In this document: in pieces, positions 1 through 10,812 of the stretch
Numbering within the stretch: the stretch's first letter is position 1
Layout: each line of letters begins with the position of its first letter
NCBI GenBank assembly: GCA_905250885.1
Contig: CAJNOQ010000114.1
Span: forward strand, 1 to 64,000
Source of the DNA: Didymodactylos carnosus
Lineage: Eukaryota > Rotifera > Eurotatoria > Philodinida > Philodinidae
Reading direction: 5' to 3'
DNA: 64,000 nt
The notes under the pieces: generated by a model
What the model was told of the DNA's origin: nothing
The model's database searches: none
What the model saw: only the letters and a program-made list of their open reading frames with translations
Translations under genes and position numbers: made by a program

Positions 1-165
1 GGGCAAAATTTTACTAAAATACAATTAATGCCTGATAATACAATAGCGGTAGGAGGTGCTTGCCTAAATTTTAATCTTGCTAAATTCAGTCAAGAACATT
101 CAATCAGTGGTTTGGAATTTTTAATTGAGGGTAGCAAAAAAACACACAGGGCATTAATTAAGTAA
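1..165 (+). pseudogene. murB: murB fragment (UDP-N-acetylmuramate dehydrogenase), cut off
   Basis: The frame is open from the first base and ends in TAA at 163-165. It encodes about 54 residues. The first 42 or so match the FAD-binding part of rickettsial MurB, which makes UDP-MurNAc for peptidoglycan; the key stretches are GQNFT, LNFNLAKF and SGLEFLI. In the family the next residues are the GIPGTIGG loop and the rest of a protein of about 300 residues. Here the match stops dead and 12 unrelated residues lead to the stop. The 3' two thirds are therefore missing, replaced by other DNA, and the enzyme cannot be functional. The 5' end lies outside the window. It converges on gyrB with a gap of 9 bases. 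The identification rests on remembered family sequence. Confidence 0.75.
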
Positions 166-174
166 ACTTATACA

Positions 175-2631
<2,457 letters not shown>

Positions 2632-2826
2632 CTATACACTAACATTTATAGCAAATATATACTTTTCCCGTACCGTATTAAAATATTCTGATATAATATA
2701 GAAAAAATAATTTTACTAAAAATATTTCTTCTATATTATTACTCGTAATTAACCATAATTATAGTATTTTTAAACTGTTATACTCATTTGAGCATCTGAA
2801 TGGTTTTTTTTATTTTGTCAAGGATT

Positions 2827-2868
2827 CGCGTTCTCATGTACTAGTATGTACAATCCGCGCGCTCACCT
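2827..2868. repeat. short rickettsial-type palindromic repeat
   Basis: A short palindrome, CATGTACTAGTATGTACA, is followed by a GC-rich CCGCGCGCTCACC tail, unlike the AT-rich flanks. The same order (CTCAYGTA, TACAA, CGCGC, CTCACCT) recurs inside the inverted-repeat element at 4317-4444, and TGTACAAC..GCGCTCA recurs at 7533-7560. Small palindromic repeats are known in Rickettsia genomes; family membership is inferred. It lies just before the longer possible start of the HAD gene. Confidence 0.5.
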
Positions 2869-2925
2869 ATGCTAAATAAAATTCAATGCTTGAGATCAAA
2901 AGCGTATATATTAACGGAAACAAAA

Positions 2926-3822
2926 ATGACTAGCCTAACTTATAAGCATATTACTGAAATAGTCGATAATTATGATGGATTTTTATTTGATCTTTGGGGG
3001 GTAGTGGTTGAAGGTAATTATAATTATCCCGGAGTGGTAGATAATATTAATCATATAATTAACAGAGGTAAAAAAGTTATTTTCATTACCAATGCTCCGC
3101 GTACTATAGAACATTTGTCATCTAGGCTTACCGCTTGGGGGATTAACGCTAGTAAAGAAATGATCATTAGCTCAGGAGAATTAGCGGTTAATATGATATT
3201 GAATAGTAAGAAAATTTTTGCTATTAATAAGCCTTTAATATATCATCTTAGTAGTGATCAAAATAACCTAACAGAGAATGCGCAGATCTCTACTACTCTT
3301 AATATAAATGAAGCTGATATTTTGCTTTTAACGTTACATTATGATGAAGAAGAAAAAGTAAATTTAGATAAATTTGATAGTTTATTACAAACTGCCGTTA
3401 ACAGAAAAATGATTACTATTTGCGCTAATCCTGATCTTGGAATAATGCAACAAGGAGTGTATAGGTACTGTGCTGGGTATTTTGCTGCTAAAATAAAGCA
3501 ATTTGGAGGTACAGTAATTTATACCGGGAAACCATACTCTGAAATATATCAGCTGGCATTAAGTAAATTACCAAATATTTCTAAAAAACGTATTCTGATG
3601 GTAGGCGATACTTTTTATACTGATATATTAGGCGCTAATACAATAGGGATTGACTCTGCGTTAGTATTAACAGGTAATGCTACCAAATTTCATAACCAAT
3701 ACTCTATATTAGAGGAGAAATTAGCACGCATAAAGATCGCTGCTCTAGAAGAAGAAGTAATGCCTAATTTTGTTGTTGAATTAGGAAATGGGCAGGAATT
3801 GCTTGCGCCAAAATTAGCTTAA
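2926..3822 (+). CDS. HAD superfamily subfamily IIA hydrolase (TIGR01459-like)
   Basis: This is a predicted cytosolic phosphatase of about 298 residues. Motif I is FDLWGVV, with the nucleophile Asp but Trp in place of the usual second Asp two residues on. That is typical of the TIGR01459 group in alphaproteobacteria. Motif II is FITNAPR. The cap domain sits in the middle, GKPYSEIY provides the Lys, and motif III is GDTFYTDILGA, with the acidic metal ligands. I chose the ATG at 2926 because homology starts there (TYKHITEIVDNYDGFLFDLWG) and ACGGA lies about 10 bases upstream. An in-frame ATG at 2869 would add 19 residues that run on from a palindromic repeat. The substrate is unknown. It is divergent from gyrB, with about 300 bases between them that can hold both promoters. 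Confidence 0.9.
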   Translation: MTSLTYKHITEIVDNYDGFLFDLWGVVVEGNYNYPGVVDNINHIINRGKKVIFITNAPRTIEHLSSRLTAWGINASKEMIISSGELAVNMILNSKKIFAINKPLIYHLSSDQNNLTENAQISTTLNINEADILLLTLHYDEEEKVNLDKFDSLLQTAVNRKMITICANPDLGIMQQGVYRYCAGYFAAKIKQFGGTVIYTGKPYSEIYQLALSKLPNISKKRILMVGDTFYTDILGANTIGIDSALVLTGNATKFHNQYSILEEKLARIKIAALEEEVMPNFVVELGNGQELLAPKLA

Positions 3823-3996
3823 CTGCTTAAAAAAACACACGAAATTATATTATAAATACTATTGAAATATAAAGAATAATTTGTTAATAGTTAACCAATA
3901 CTATTTTTAAAGGACTTAATTATTGGATAGGTTCTGTGAAGAACATTATGCAGGAAGTCTAAATATATAAATAATCGATAATTAGTGAAACTGTAA

Positions 3997-4266
3997 GTGC
4001 CCAGGAAGAAAACTGTAAGCGAGATATATAAGGAAATAGCAAGACTGGTAAATGCAGGTAAGACTAATGAAGCGTTAGAAATGATACAAAAAGACCTGTT
4101 GCTACATAGTAATGGATTACAGTGGTTAGAGCAAGTGGTAGAAGAAGCATTCAATGATAAAAATTTCAAGCTACACTCAATAATCGAGCAAGAGTATCAA
4201 AACGCATTAGTCAGGGAAATACAACTTGTATCAGAGAGTACCAATAATGATTTAGAGTTTCTATAA
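3997..4266 (+). CDS. small hypothetical protein, helical
   Basis: The reading frame has 89 codons. It starts with GTG directly after an in-frame TAA and ends at 4266. The product is charged and looks all-helical, with no membrane segment or signal peptide. I do not recognise the family. The phrase EIYKEIARLVNAGKTNEALEMIQKD looks like one helical hairpin of a TPR-like repeat, and similar alpha-helical wording (DQIKEAVEMM) occurs in the N domain of the MgtE encoded next. Codon use is AT-rich like its neighbours. It lies 174 bases after the HAD gene and before an inverted-repeat element. It may be a real small gene or the remnant of a longer one. Confidence 0.4.
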   Translation: MPRKKTVSEIYKEIARLVNAGKTNEALEMIQKDLLLHSNGLQWLEQVVEEAFNDKNFKLHSIIEQEYQNALVREIQLVSESTNNDLEFL

Positions 4267-4316
4267 GATCCTATTGAGGCTTTGATAGGCAATTCGTAAA
4301 AGATAATAGAGATAAT

Positions 4317-4444
4317 ATAGCCAAAGTAATTTAGGTGGTGATACATAATTTTGCAGGATTTGGTTGTACTCACGTATTACCTACAAGGCCTCGCGCAGCC
4401 TCACCTTAAAATTTAAATATCACCACCTAAATTACTTTGGCTAT
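4317..4444. repeat. 128-bp inverted-repeat element (rickettsial palindromic-like)
   Basis: A perfect 26-base inverted repeat (ATAGCCAAAGTAATTTAGGT and on to GGTGAT; the mirror copy ends at 4444) encloses about 76 bases. The centre has CTCACGTATTACC and CCTCGCGCAGCCTCACC, which resemble the palindrome at 2827-2868. It ends 10 bases before tRNA-Leu, so the transcript could fold into a strong stem there. Whether it is a mobile MITE or a rickettsial palindromic element is inference. No target duplication is clear. Confidence 0.8.
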
Positions 4445-4454
4445 AATTGTTAAT

Positions 4455-4540
4455 GCGGCCGTGGCGGAATTGGTAGACGCGCAGCATTGAGGGTGCTGTT
4501 CTATTTCAGAGTGGAAGTTCAAATCTTCTCGGCCGCACCA
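4455..4540 (+). tRNA. tRNA-Leu (anticodon GAG)
   Basis: This is a bacterial type II tRNA. The acceptor arm GCGGCCG pairs with CGGCCGC, followed by discriminator A and an encoded CCA end. The D arm contains GGTAGAC. The anticodon stem CAGCA/TGCTG encloses TTGAGGG, so the anticodon is GAG, reading CUU and CUC. A long variable arm typical of leucine tRNAs follows, then a T arm with TTCAAAT. The encoded CCA marks it as bacterial rather than animal. Confidence 0.95.
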
Positions 4541-5003
4541 ATATTACGCAAATTTGGTATTATAAGTTATCCCCATCTTGGTGACATATAGAGAAACAAT
4601 CCGCTCTAGGGTGGCTTTGTATCTGTTTGTTAAACTTATAATATTCACATTAAGACATAATTTAATTATTAAAATCATGTTTTAAGCAATGAAAATAATT
4701 AAAATGCATTTGGAAAGCACCTTTAAAAGTGTATTTGTTATTAACCACATTTTCTAGTAAGAATAATTATTCTTGTTCAGAATTGAGGGCTATCGTATAA
4801 TTTTACCAAAGAAGAATAGGAAGACCTCATTACCCAAGGCTATTTAGGGTTTTGTTAACAAAATTTTTTAGGGCCTTTCTTAGCATGTTTTTCCTTCGAA
4901 ATGCACTATATTTTCGGTAAAAATTTGCTCAAAAAGTTTATTAAAAAATCTTGGCATTAGAATTAGGGATACGTTTAAAATTCAATAATCCCAATGAGGC
5001 ATT
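4541..5003. other. bacterial intergenic region, no gene seen
   Basis: These 460 AT-rich bases between tRNA-Leu and mgtE have stops in all frames and I recognise no product. Only the last bases have a clear role: GAGG at 4996-4999 is a ribosome site 4 bases before the mgtE ATG. The rest may hold the mgtE promoter or a decayed gene. Confidence 0.5.
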
Positions 5004-6347
5004 ATGCAGAATCAATCTAAAGGTATATTATCTGTTCATCAAGATCAATTTCAAGAAATTTTTGAACAAATTAATGATCTTATTAACAATGACCAGATCA
5101 AAGAAGCAGTAGAGATGATGCATAAGCTTCACTATACTGACCTAGCAGACTTCCTCGATAACATTAATCAAAAAACTTATAAAATAATTCTACCTTCTCT
5201 TGCTCCTTACTTAAAACCGGAGATTTTAGTGCAACTGAGTGTTAGCAGCAAACCTTTAATAATACAAATATTAGGAGTTCAAAAAAGTGCTCAACTAATT
5301 AACCAGCTAGCGATAGAAGAAGCTGTAGAAGTAATAGTAGATTTAGATGACATTACTAAAGAATTAATATTAAATAATTTAAAAACAGAAAAAAGGCAGC
5401 AAATCCTAGAAGGGTGTACGTACCCAGAGAATACAGTTGGTAGAGTAATTGAACGAAATTTTATCTACTTTCACGAAGATTGGACGGTAGCAAAAGCGAT
5501 AGAATGTATTAGGCACAAACATATAAAACAAGATTTTCATGCGGCTATTATAACCGACAGCAAATATCGTCCTATAGGTATTATCTTATTAAGCACCTTA
5601 CTAAAATATGGCGGCGAGGAATCAATAAAAAAGATTATGATTCATGAGTTTAAAATTACTGATATCTTTACAGAATTAAGTGAATTAAGCTTTATTTTTA
5701 AGCAATATGCGCTGACTATTGTACCAGTAGTAAATAAGAGCGGTAAATTAGTAGGCACTGTCTCAATAGATAATATGATCTATATCATTGAACAACAAAC
5801 AGAAAAAGACATAATGTCTCTAGGGGGAGTTCATACGCAAGATACATTCTATAACTTATTCTATACAGTAAAACATCGATTTCCTTGGCTATTTATGAAT
5901 CTAATTACTGCTTGCCTAACTTCTATAATTATCAACCAATTTAGTGTCACTATCTCTAAGCTTATCGCACTTGCTTCTATCATGCCTATAGTTGCTTCTA
6001 TGGGAGGGAATGCAGGTACCCAGGCTATGACAGTCACAGTAAGAGCGCTTGCAAATAAAGATATTCACCCTAGCAACATGTTAAAGGTAATCTTTAAAGA
6101 GGTAATGGTATGTGGTTTTAATGGGTTGATATTAGCGTTAATAGGGGCTATGCTCAGTTTAGCAATGCTTTCTGACCCAAACCTGAGCCTTATTTTTGCA
6201 ATTGCTGTTATACTGAATTTTCTAATTGCCGGTCTTTTTGGCTCTCTAATACCAATTATATTACAGTATTTAAATATTGACCCAGCTACAGGGTCGGGCG
6301 TATTTCTTACCACCATCACCGATTCATTTGGTTTTTTACTTTCCTAA
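5004..6347 (+). CDS. mgtE: magnesium transporter MgtE, altered C-terminus
   Basis: MgtE is a dimeric inner-membrane Mg2+ channel gated by cytosolic Mg2+. The 447 residues run in the family order: an N domain of helical hairpins (about 15-135), two CBS domains (about 140-265), a linking helix, then five membrane helices. The conserved MGGNAGTQAMTV loop and DPATGSGVFLTTITD, whose last Asp lines the pore, are present. The ATG at 5004 has GAGG 4 bases upstream. The end is odd: after DSFGF the frame reads LLS and stops, while the family goes on for about a dozen residues of the last helix. The next frame over encodes just such residues (TFLTLAYLFLV) up to a stop near 6354. This points to loss of one T in the six-T run around 6333, which is either a real early decay event or a base-calling slip. 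Confidence 0.93.
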   Translation: MQNQSKGILSVHQDQFQEIFEQINDLINNDQIKEAVEMMHKLHYTDLADFLDNINQKTYKIILPSLAPYLKPEILVQLSVSSKPLIIQILGVQKSAQLINQLAIEEAVEVIVDLDDITKELILNNLKTEKRQQILEGCTYPENTVGRVIERNFIYFHEDWTVAKAIECIRHKHIKQDFHAAIITDSKYRPIGIILLSTLLKYGGEESIKKIMIHEFKITDIFTELSELSFIFKQYALTIVPVVNKSGKLVGTVSIDNMIYIIEQQTEKDIMSLGGVHTQDTFYNLFYTVKHRFPWLFMNLITACLTSIIINQFSVTISKLIALASIMPIVASMGGNAGTQAMTVTVRALANKDIHPSNMLKVIFKEVMVCGFNGLILALIGAMLSLAMLSDPNLSLIFAIAVILNFLIAGLFGSLIPIILQYLNIDPATGSGVFLTTITDSFGFLLS

Positions 6348-6707
6348 CTTTAGCTTATTTATTCCTCGTATAAGATTTAAAGTTATATTCTCTCTCCTGC
6401 AACCTTCCAATTATTTCTTGGCTTCCTTTCTCCTCTATCTTTTAGGGGTCGAAGATGATGATTGCCGTCTTTTTTTAACCTGAGGTCCTCCTTGTATTGC
6501 TAAATACCGCAGGCTATACTAAAGCTGTTGGTGCCGCTGGGCGGCGCAGCTACTGCTATAATCAGTGCAGCTACTGTAACTGCTATCGTTATCAACAGCG
6601 TTTTTTTTCAGCTGACATATAGAAGCTTGGTTATGACAATTAAAGTATATCCTTTTTTATAATTTCTCAATTAAGATTTGAGCTTAAATTATTTTATTAA
6701 TCTATCT
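6348..6707. other. bacterial intergenic region with a short hydrophobic remnant
   Basis: There is no recognisable gene. A frame open from 6504 to 6662 (52 codons, no ATG near its start) encodes a very hydrophobic Ala/Val/Ile-rich stretch (LGGAATAIISAATVTAIVI) like one membrane helix. It may be the tail of a lost membrane protein. The codons are more GC-rich than the surroundings. A CAACAGCG then T8 run at about 6594-6608 could end transcripts. Confidence 0.35.
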
Positions 6708-7514
6708 TTACTTGACATTCTGCCAGATGCGATTTTTAGAAATAACAAAAAAAATAGTAAAGACTACTAAAAATAATATGACTTTTAAGCCTAGAGATTT
6801 ACGGTTTTCCATCTCAGGCTCAGCTGCCCATTGTAGGAAATTTGTGACGTCCATAGCCATTTGTTCTACTGACGCCTCTGTACCGTCGATATAGCTAACC
6901 TGACCATCAGTTAAAGGCGCAGGCATTGCCAGCTGACTACCAGGAAAATAGGGATTATAGTGTAATCCTGTCATTAATTTAAAATGGTCAGGGGGGTTAG
7001 TATAGCCGGTGAGTAAAGAGTAGAGGTAATTAGCTCCATTAGAGCGTGCTTTAATAATTAACGATAGATCGGGAGGGTAAGCTCCATTGTTGGCAGCCCG
7101 AGCTGCTTGCTCATTAGGGTAGGGGCGGCTAAAATGGTCAGATGGTAGGGCTGCTCTTTCAAACATTTCACCAAGGTCATTGGGTCCATCTTGGATAGTA
7201 TAACTTTTTGCTATTTCTTTTATTTCTGCATCAGAAAAACCTAAATCTTTAAGATTACGGTAGTATAAATTATATAAGCCATGACAAGCGGCACAAACTT
7301 CTTTATAGACTTGAAACCCTCGCTGCGCAGCTTTTCGGTCTACTGTACCGAAGGCTCCTTCAAATGGCCAATTGACCTTTTTTGGGGGTAGCACTTCATT
7401 AGCAATAGCAATGTGGGGGCTTAGTAAAATTAATAAACAAATAAATTGTTTTAAACAGGCTGTCATAGATTCATAAATGATATGGTAGAGGTAGAGGTTT
7501 TTCATATTTACCAT
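6708..7514 (-). CDS. petC: cytochrome c1 (bc1 complex)
   Basis: This is the heme subunit of the cytochrome bc1 complex, passing electrons from the Rieske protein to soluble cytochrome c on the periplasmic face. Visible are a hydrophobic signal stretch ending IAIA-NE (about 22-39), the heme motif CAACH at 74-78, the axial Met in LAMPAPL near 197, and a C-terminal membrane anchor (about 243-262). It has the usual length and no breaks. The start is uncertain: Met17 (coding start at about 7466) would give a normal signal peptide, whereas the longest frame adds 16 polar residues. In rickettsiae petC normally follows petA and petB. Here the DNA directly upstream, right of 7514, shows no petB. The gene is therefore separated from its operon at or near the edge of the bacterial block. 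Confidence 0.95.
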   Translation of the reverse strand: MVNMKNLYLYHIIYESMTACLKQFICLLILLSPHIAIANEVLPPKKVNWPFEGAFGTVDRKAAQRGFQVYKEVCAACHGLYNLYYRNLKDLGFSDAEIKEIAKSYTIQDGPNDLGEMFERAALPSDHFSRPYPNEQAARAANNGAYPPDLSLIIKARSNGANYLYSLLTGYTNPPDHFKLMTGLHYNPYFPGSQLAMPAPLTDGQVSYIDGTEASVEQMAMDVTNFLQWAAEPEMENRKSLGLKVILFLVVFTIFFVISKNRIWQNVK

Positions 7515-7640
7515 TACACGTTAGCACTGGGTCACAATTATCAGTTTGTACAACGCTGTACAACTGCGCTCAATTTAATTTCACTTAAGTTCTATTAGAG
7601 TTTTTAATGTTTTATTAATCAAGAACTTCATTAAAAGAAA
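7515..7640. other. bacterial/animal junction zone
   Basis: Recognisable bacterial DNA ends here. Up to about 7,560 there is still TGTACAACGCTGTACAACTG followed by CGCTCA, like the rickettsial repeats at 2827 and 4317. Beyond about 7,640 everything I can identify is animal. I see no target duplication, telomere repeat or transposon end that would explain the join, and no run of N. Confidence 0.6.
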
Positions 7641-8767
7641 ACTAAATAAAAAGTAGGATTGAATTAGACTAAACAAAATGTACAACCTGATTGAAAATAA
7701 AGTTGGCTACAAGTCAATTTTTTTGATCACCAAAAACATGACTTTCGATCACCAAATGAAAAGAAAATATATACAAAAAGATATATGAAATAAGTCAACA
7801 GTTGACGCTTTCTGAAATTCTATTGGTTTTGTCAAATCACAAGAGCTGAAAATTAATTAACAATTGTTAACAATTACTGTTTTCGCCGGAAAACAAGAAC
7901 GGTTAATAATTTCGATTCGAATCTTTTCTCTAAATAATTTGTACACTTAAAGTACGAAAGTTGAAATGTAGGAAGGATGAGAGTAGTGATGCGATGGAAT
8001 CAAGGGGGAAAAAGCGGACTCCTGGACTCCTATGGACTCCTGAAGTCCCGCATCATTTGATTCCAGGCAGAGGTAAGACTCCAATTAGAAAAAAGCTGAT
8101 CTTTGCTCTGTTACTCCCCAGGTCCAATAGACGCGGTCGTAAACGACCGTATACGGCTACGCACGGCGATATACGTCAGCCGTATACGGCGGTCGTATTA
8201 CGACGAAATACGGCGAATTTTCTGTGACCTGTATTCCTTGGAATTCCATCGCAAAATGTATTCGTATAAGTTTTTCGAGATGAACTAGTGTTCATTATGT
8301 GATCAAACTGGCATCAAATTATTCTTTTGATCAACTACCCAGGCCCAAACAAACGGCCCGTTAACGTCCAGTTAACGGCCACACAAGAAACGGCGCGTTA
8401 AAGTTCTCAAAAGGCCAAAAAAACGGCCAGTTGGTGGCCAATGTCTCGGCAGCACCTTACAATTTATTTCCACTTCAGCAAACTATGATTACTATACTGA
8501 TTACTATACTATCTGTGGAAGTTTTGACGGAAGCTGTAGTAAAGTACTTTCAAACATGGGAGCCCACGCGTAGAAATTCATGGTATTCATTACAAACATG
8601 AATAGCAAATTCACACTTTTGTTTACAAGCAATATGGTATAACCAGAATGTGCTGGATTTATAGATCTAGGTACGTGTATTCGAATCTCAATCCTCGCAA
8701 ACAATTATAATTATGTGTATGTGAGTGGTAAGTAATATTCAAGACGATACAACGCGACGATACAATA
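7641..8767. other. animal non-coding DNA
   Basis: There is no gene I can support. It holds the GC-rich element at 7991-8252 and a second small patch at about 8350-8440, rich in CGGCC and GTTAACG words, that reads GGCC-GTTAAC in both directions. The rest is AT-rich with no features I recognise. Confidence 0.5.
7991..8252. repeat. GC-rich MITE-like palindromic element
   Basis: The ends are inverted (GCGATGGAATCAAGG at 7991, mirrored near 8237-8252). The core at about 8130-8205 is unusually rich in CpG and TATACG words, and AGCCGTATACGG is mirrored by CCGTATACGGCT. It stands out from the surrounding AT-rich DNA. A non-autonomous DNA transposon is the likely class, but no transposase is present. 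Confidence 0.5.
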
Positions 8768-10812
8768 TAAGACCACTTGAATATTTTTTGTCGTAATCGC
8801 TCTAAACTTGCAATACTAATAAATAATTGTGACGGTGTCTATAGAAGAGTGTTTGTACAATTGGTGCGGTGGTAGAAATTAGTTTTTATTTCATGGTTAT
8901 TTGTATGCAGTTTTACATAAAGTGCACTCGTGTAACGGCATCTTCTTCTTTCCTGAATGAATATACTTACGTCACGACGTTGGTTTTCTGAAATTTTAAG
9001 GAGAAAGAACATTTTAATGTCTTATGTTTCAACAGTAAAAAGCATGTAGTAACAAAATATTTTCTAACGTACTTTCACTGAGTCAATACAGGAATGAAAA
9101 CCGTTTCAGTTTCCGATGTTCCCAAACAGTTGCTATAGTACTTTGTTGATGAAATTGCATGATAAATTCAGGGTTTCAGGTATGTAAATAATTTTTGTAC
9201 TATTGCAAGCAGTGAAAATGAGCATATAATTGACTGTACGTCGAATATAGCTTTTTGAACATTTATCACCTTAGAACATCATTCAATATTCAATATCAAT
9301 ATCTCTACCCAAAACACACCGGGATGCACAAAAGTTTGATCAAAAAGTCTTATCGAATTAACGCATGAGGTTACTGATTTCTATGAAATATCCTTATCTA
9401 GCGAAGGGACTAATAGAAATTGATGAAAACAGTTTTGAATGGGTCATCTTCAGTACTGAATACAAATATAGTGCACAATAATCTGTTTACAACAGCTTGC
9501 ATATAAAATCGAGATTATTGCGGTCTGATCTAGTTATTAATAGAGTTCTCTATTACATGAGCTCTATAAGCGTCACTGTCATACAAATGTTTGTATATCG
9601 GGATATGTTTTAGACGGAGATAGATTATCCCATCCAATCACTGAATCAACCAATCGAACATCACAACTTCCTTCGATATCAAACTATACTTTGATCATTG
9701 CAGCACGTTTAGCACGAACTTAAAAGCCAAATGCTGACTATAGTTTGTGTATTTTTGAAAGTGGTATTTCAATTAAGAGAATGGTTTCCGAATTTGGTAA
9801 ATATAATAGATTCAGTAATTAATTCTGTCTTTCGCATACTGTAACTCTATTTTAGCGTACAAATGAGCAGTAAATGGGAAAAGTTTATGTCCTTTAATAG
9901 AAAAATACTGCCGATTGATAAGTTTATAAATGATAATTAAAACCTCGACGTTTCTGGTTCAAACCATCAAAATGATCCCTTGTGCATTGCAAAAACTTCT
10001 CATGATCAATACGATTCTCTTGAGACCTAGAAAATTCATTTAATAAAACTAACGTTACGAAGTGATTTTATATGTAAAGGGCATCTTGATGAATTTCTGA
10101 AGGTTTCACACTTATCTACGAGGTTAATTCGAACTATAAACGCAAAATCAAACTCGACAAAAATATAAAATTAATAAAAGTATAAAAAGGTTTCTGTTGA
10201 CTACCTTAACATTACAACTGAAGGATAATACAGCACAAATAACGATTTATTGAACTTGTGAACATCGTTATTCGATCACAAAGTTATTTCATACACAAAT
10301 AAAACGTATTTTAATTCAATATTTGTCTGTGTGTTTGACAAATGAAAACTGAGAATACAATTCAATTTTGTAGCCAATAGTACGCAATTCTGTGTTTAGT
10401 TTTTTCAACCGTCATCCGCAACTCAAGCACACAGACAAATATTGAATTAAAATACATTTTATTTGTGTATGAAATAACTTTGTGATCGAATAGCGATGTT
10501 CACAAGTTCAATAAATCGTTATTCTTCAGCTGTAATGTTAAGGTAGTCAACAGAAACCTTTTAATACTTTTATTAATTTTATCTTTTTGTCGAGTTTGAT
10601 TTTGCCTCGTGACCTAAGTATATTCAGGAAAGAAGAAGATGCCGTTACACGAGTGCACTTTATGTAAAACTGCATACAAATAACCATGAAATAAAAACTA
10701 GTTTCTACCACCGCATCAATTGTACAAACACTCTTCTATAGACACCGTCACAATTATTTATTAGTATTGCAAGTTTAGAACGATTACGACAAAAAATATT
10801 CAATTGGTCTTA
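8768..10812. mobile_element. long-TIR fold-back element, 2.0 kb
   Basis: Terminal inverted repeats of about 210 bases (8768-8977 and 10606-10812) are very similar, starting TAAGACCA and mirrored as TGGTCTTA. The interior shows no transposase frame and includes a second palindrome (10142-10605) lying against the right arm. It looks like a non-autonomous fold-back DNA transposon. No convincing target duplication is seen. Confidence 0.75.
10142..10605. repeat. palindrome inside the 2.0 kb element
   Basis: The arms are about 190 bases (10142-10335 and 10428-10605), starting GCAAAATCAAACTCGAC and ending in its mirror, around a short loop. The arms differ at scattered positions. It is either a nested insertion or part of the host element. 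Confidence 0.75.

Noticed and set aside
2869-2925. Longer N-terminus for the HAD hydrolase
   Set aside because: The extra 19 residues come from sequence next to a palindromic repeat, and homology begins only after the ATG at 2926.
3891-4169. Minus-strand frame overlapping the small gene
   Set aside because: It overlaps the more plausible plus-strand frame and the product looks random and hydrophobic.
7961-8288. Two overlapping Arg-rich frames
   Set aside because: They lie in a GC-rich palindromic element; the bias toward Arg comes from CpG-rich codons.
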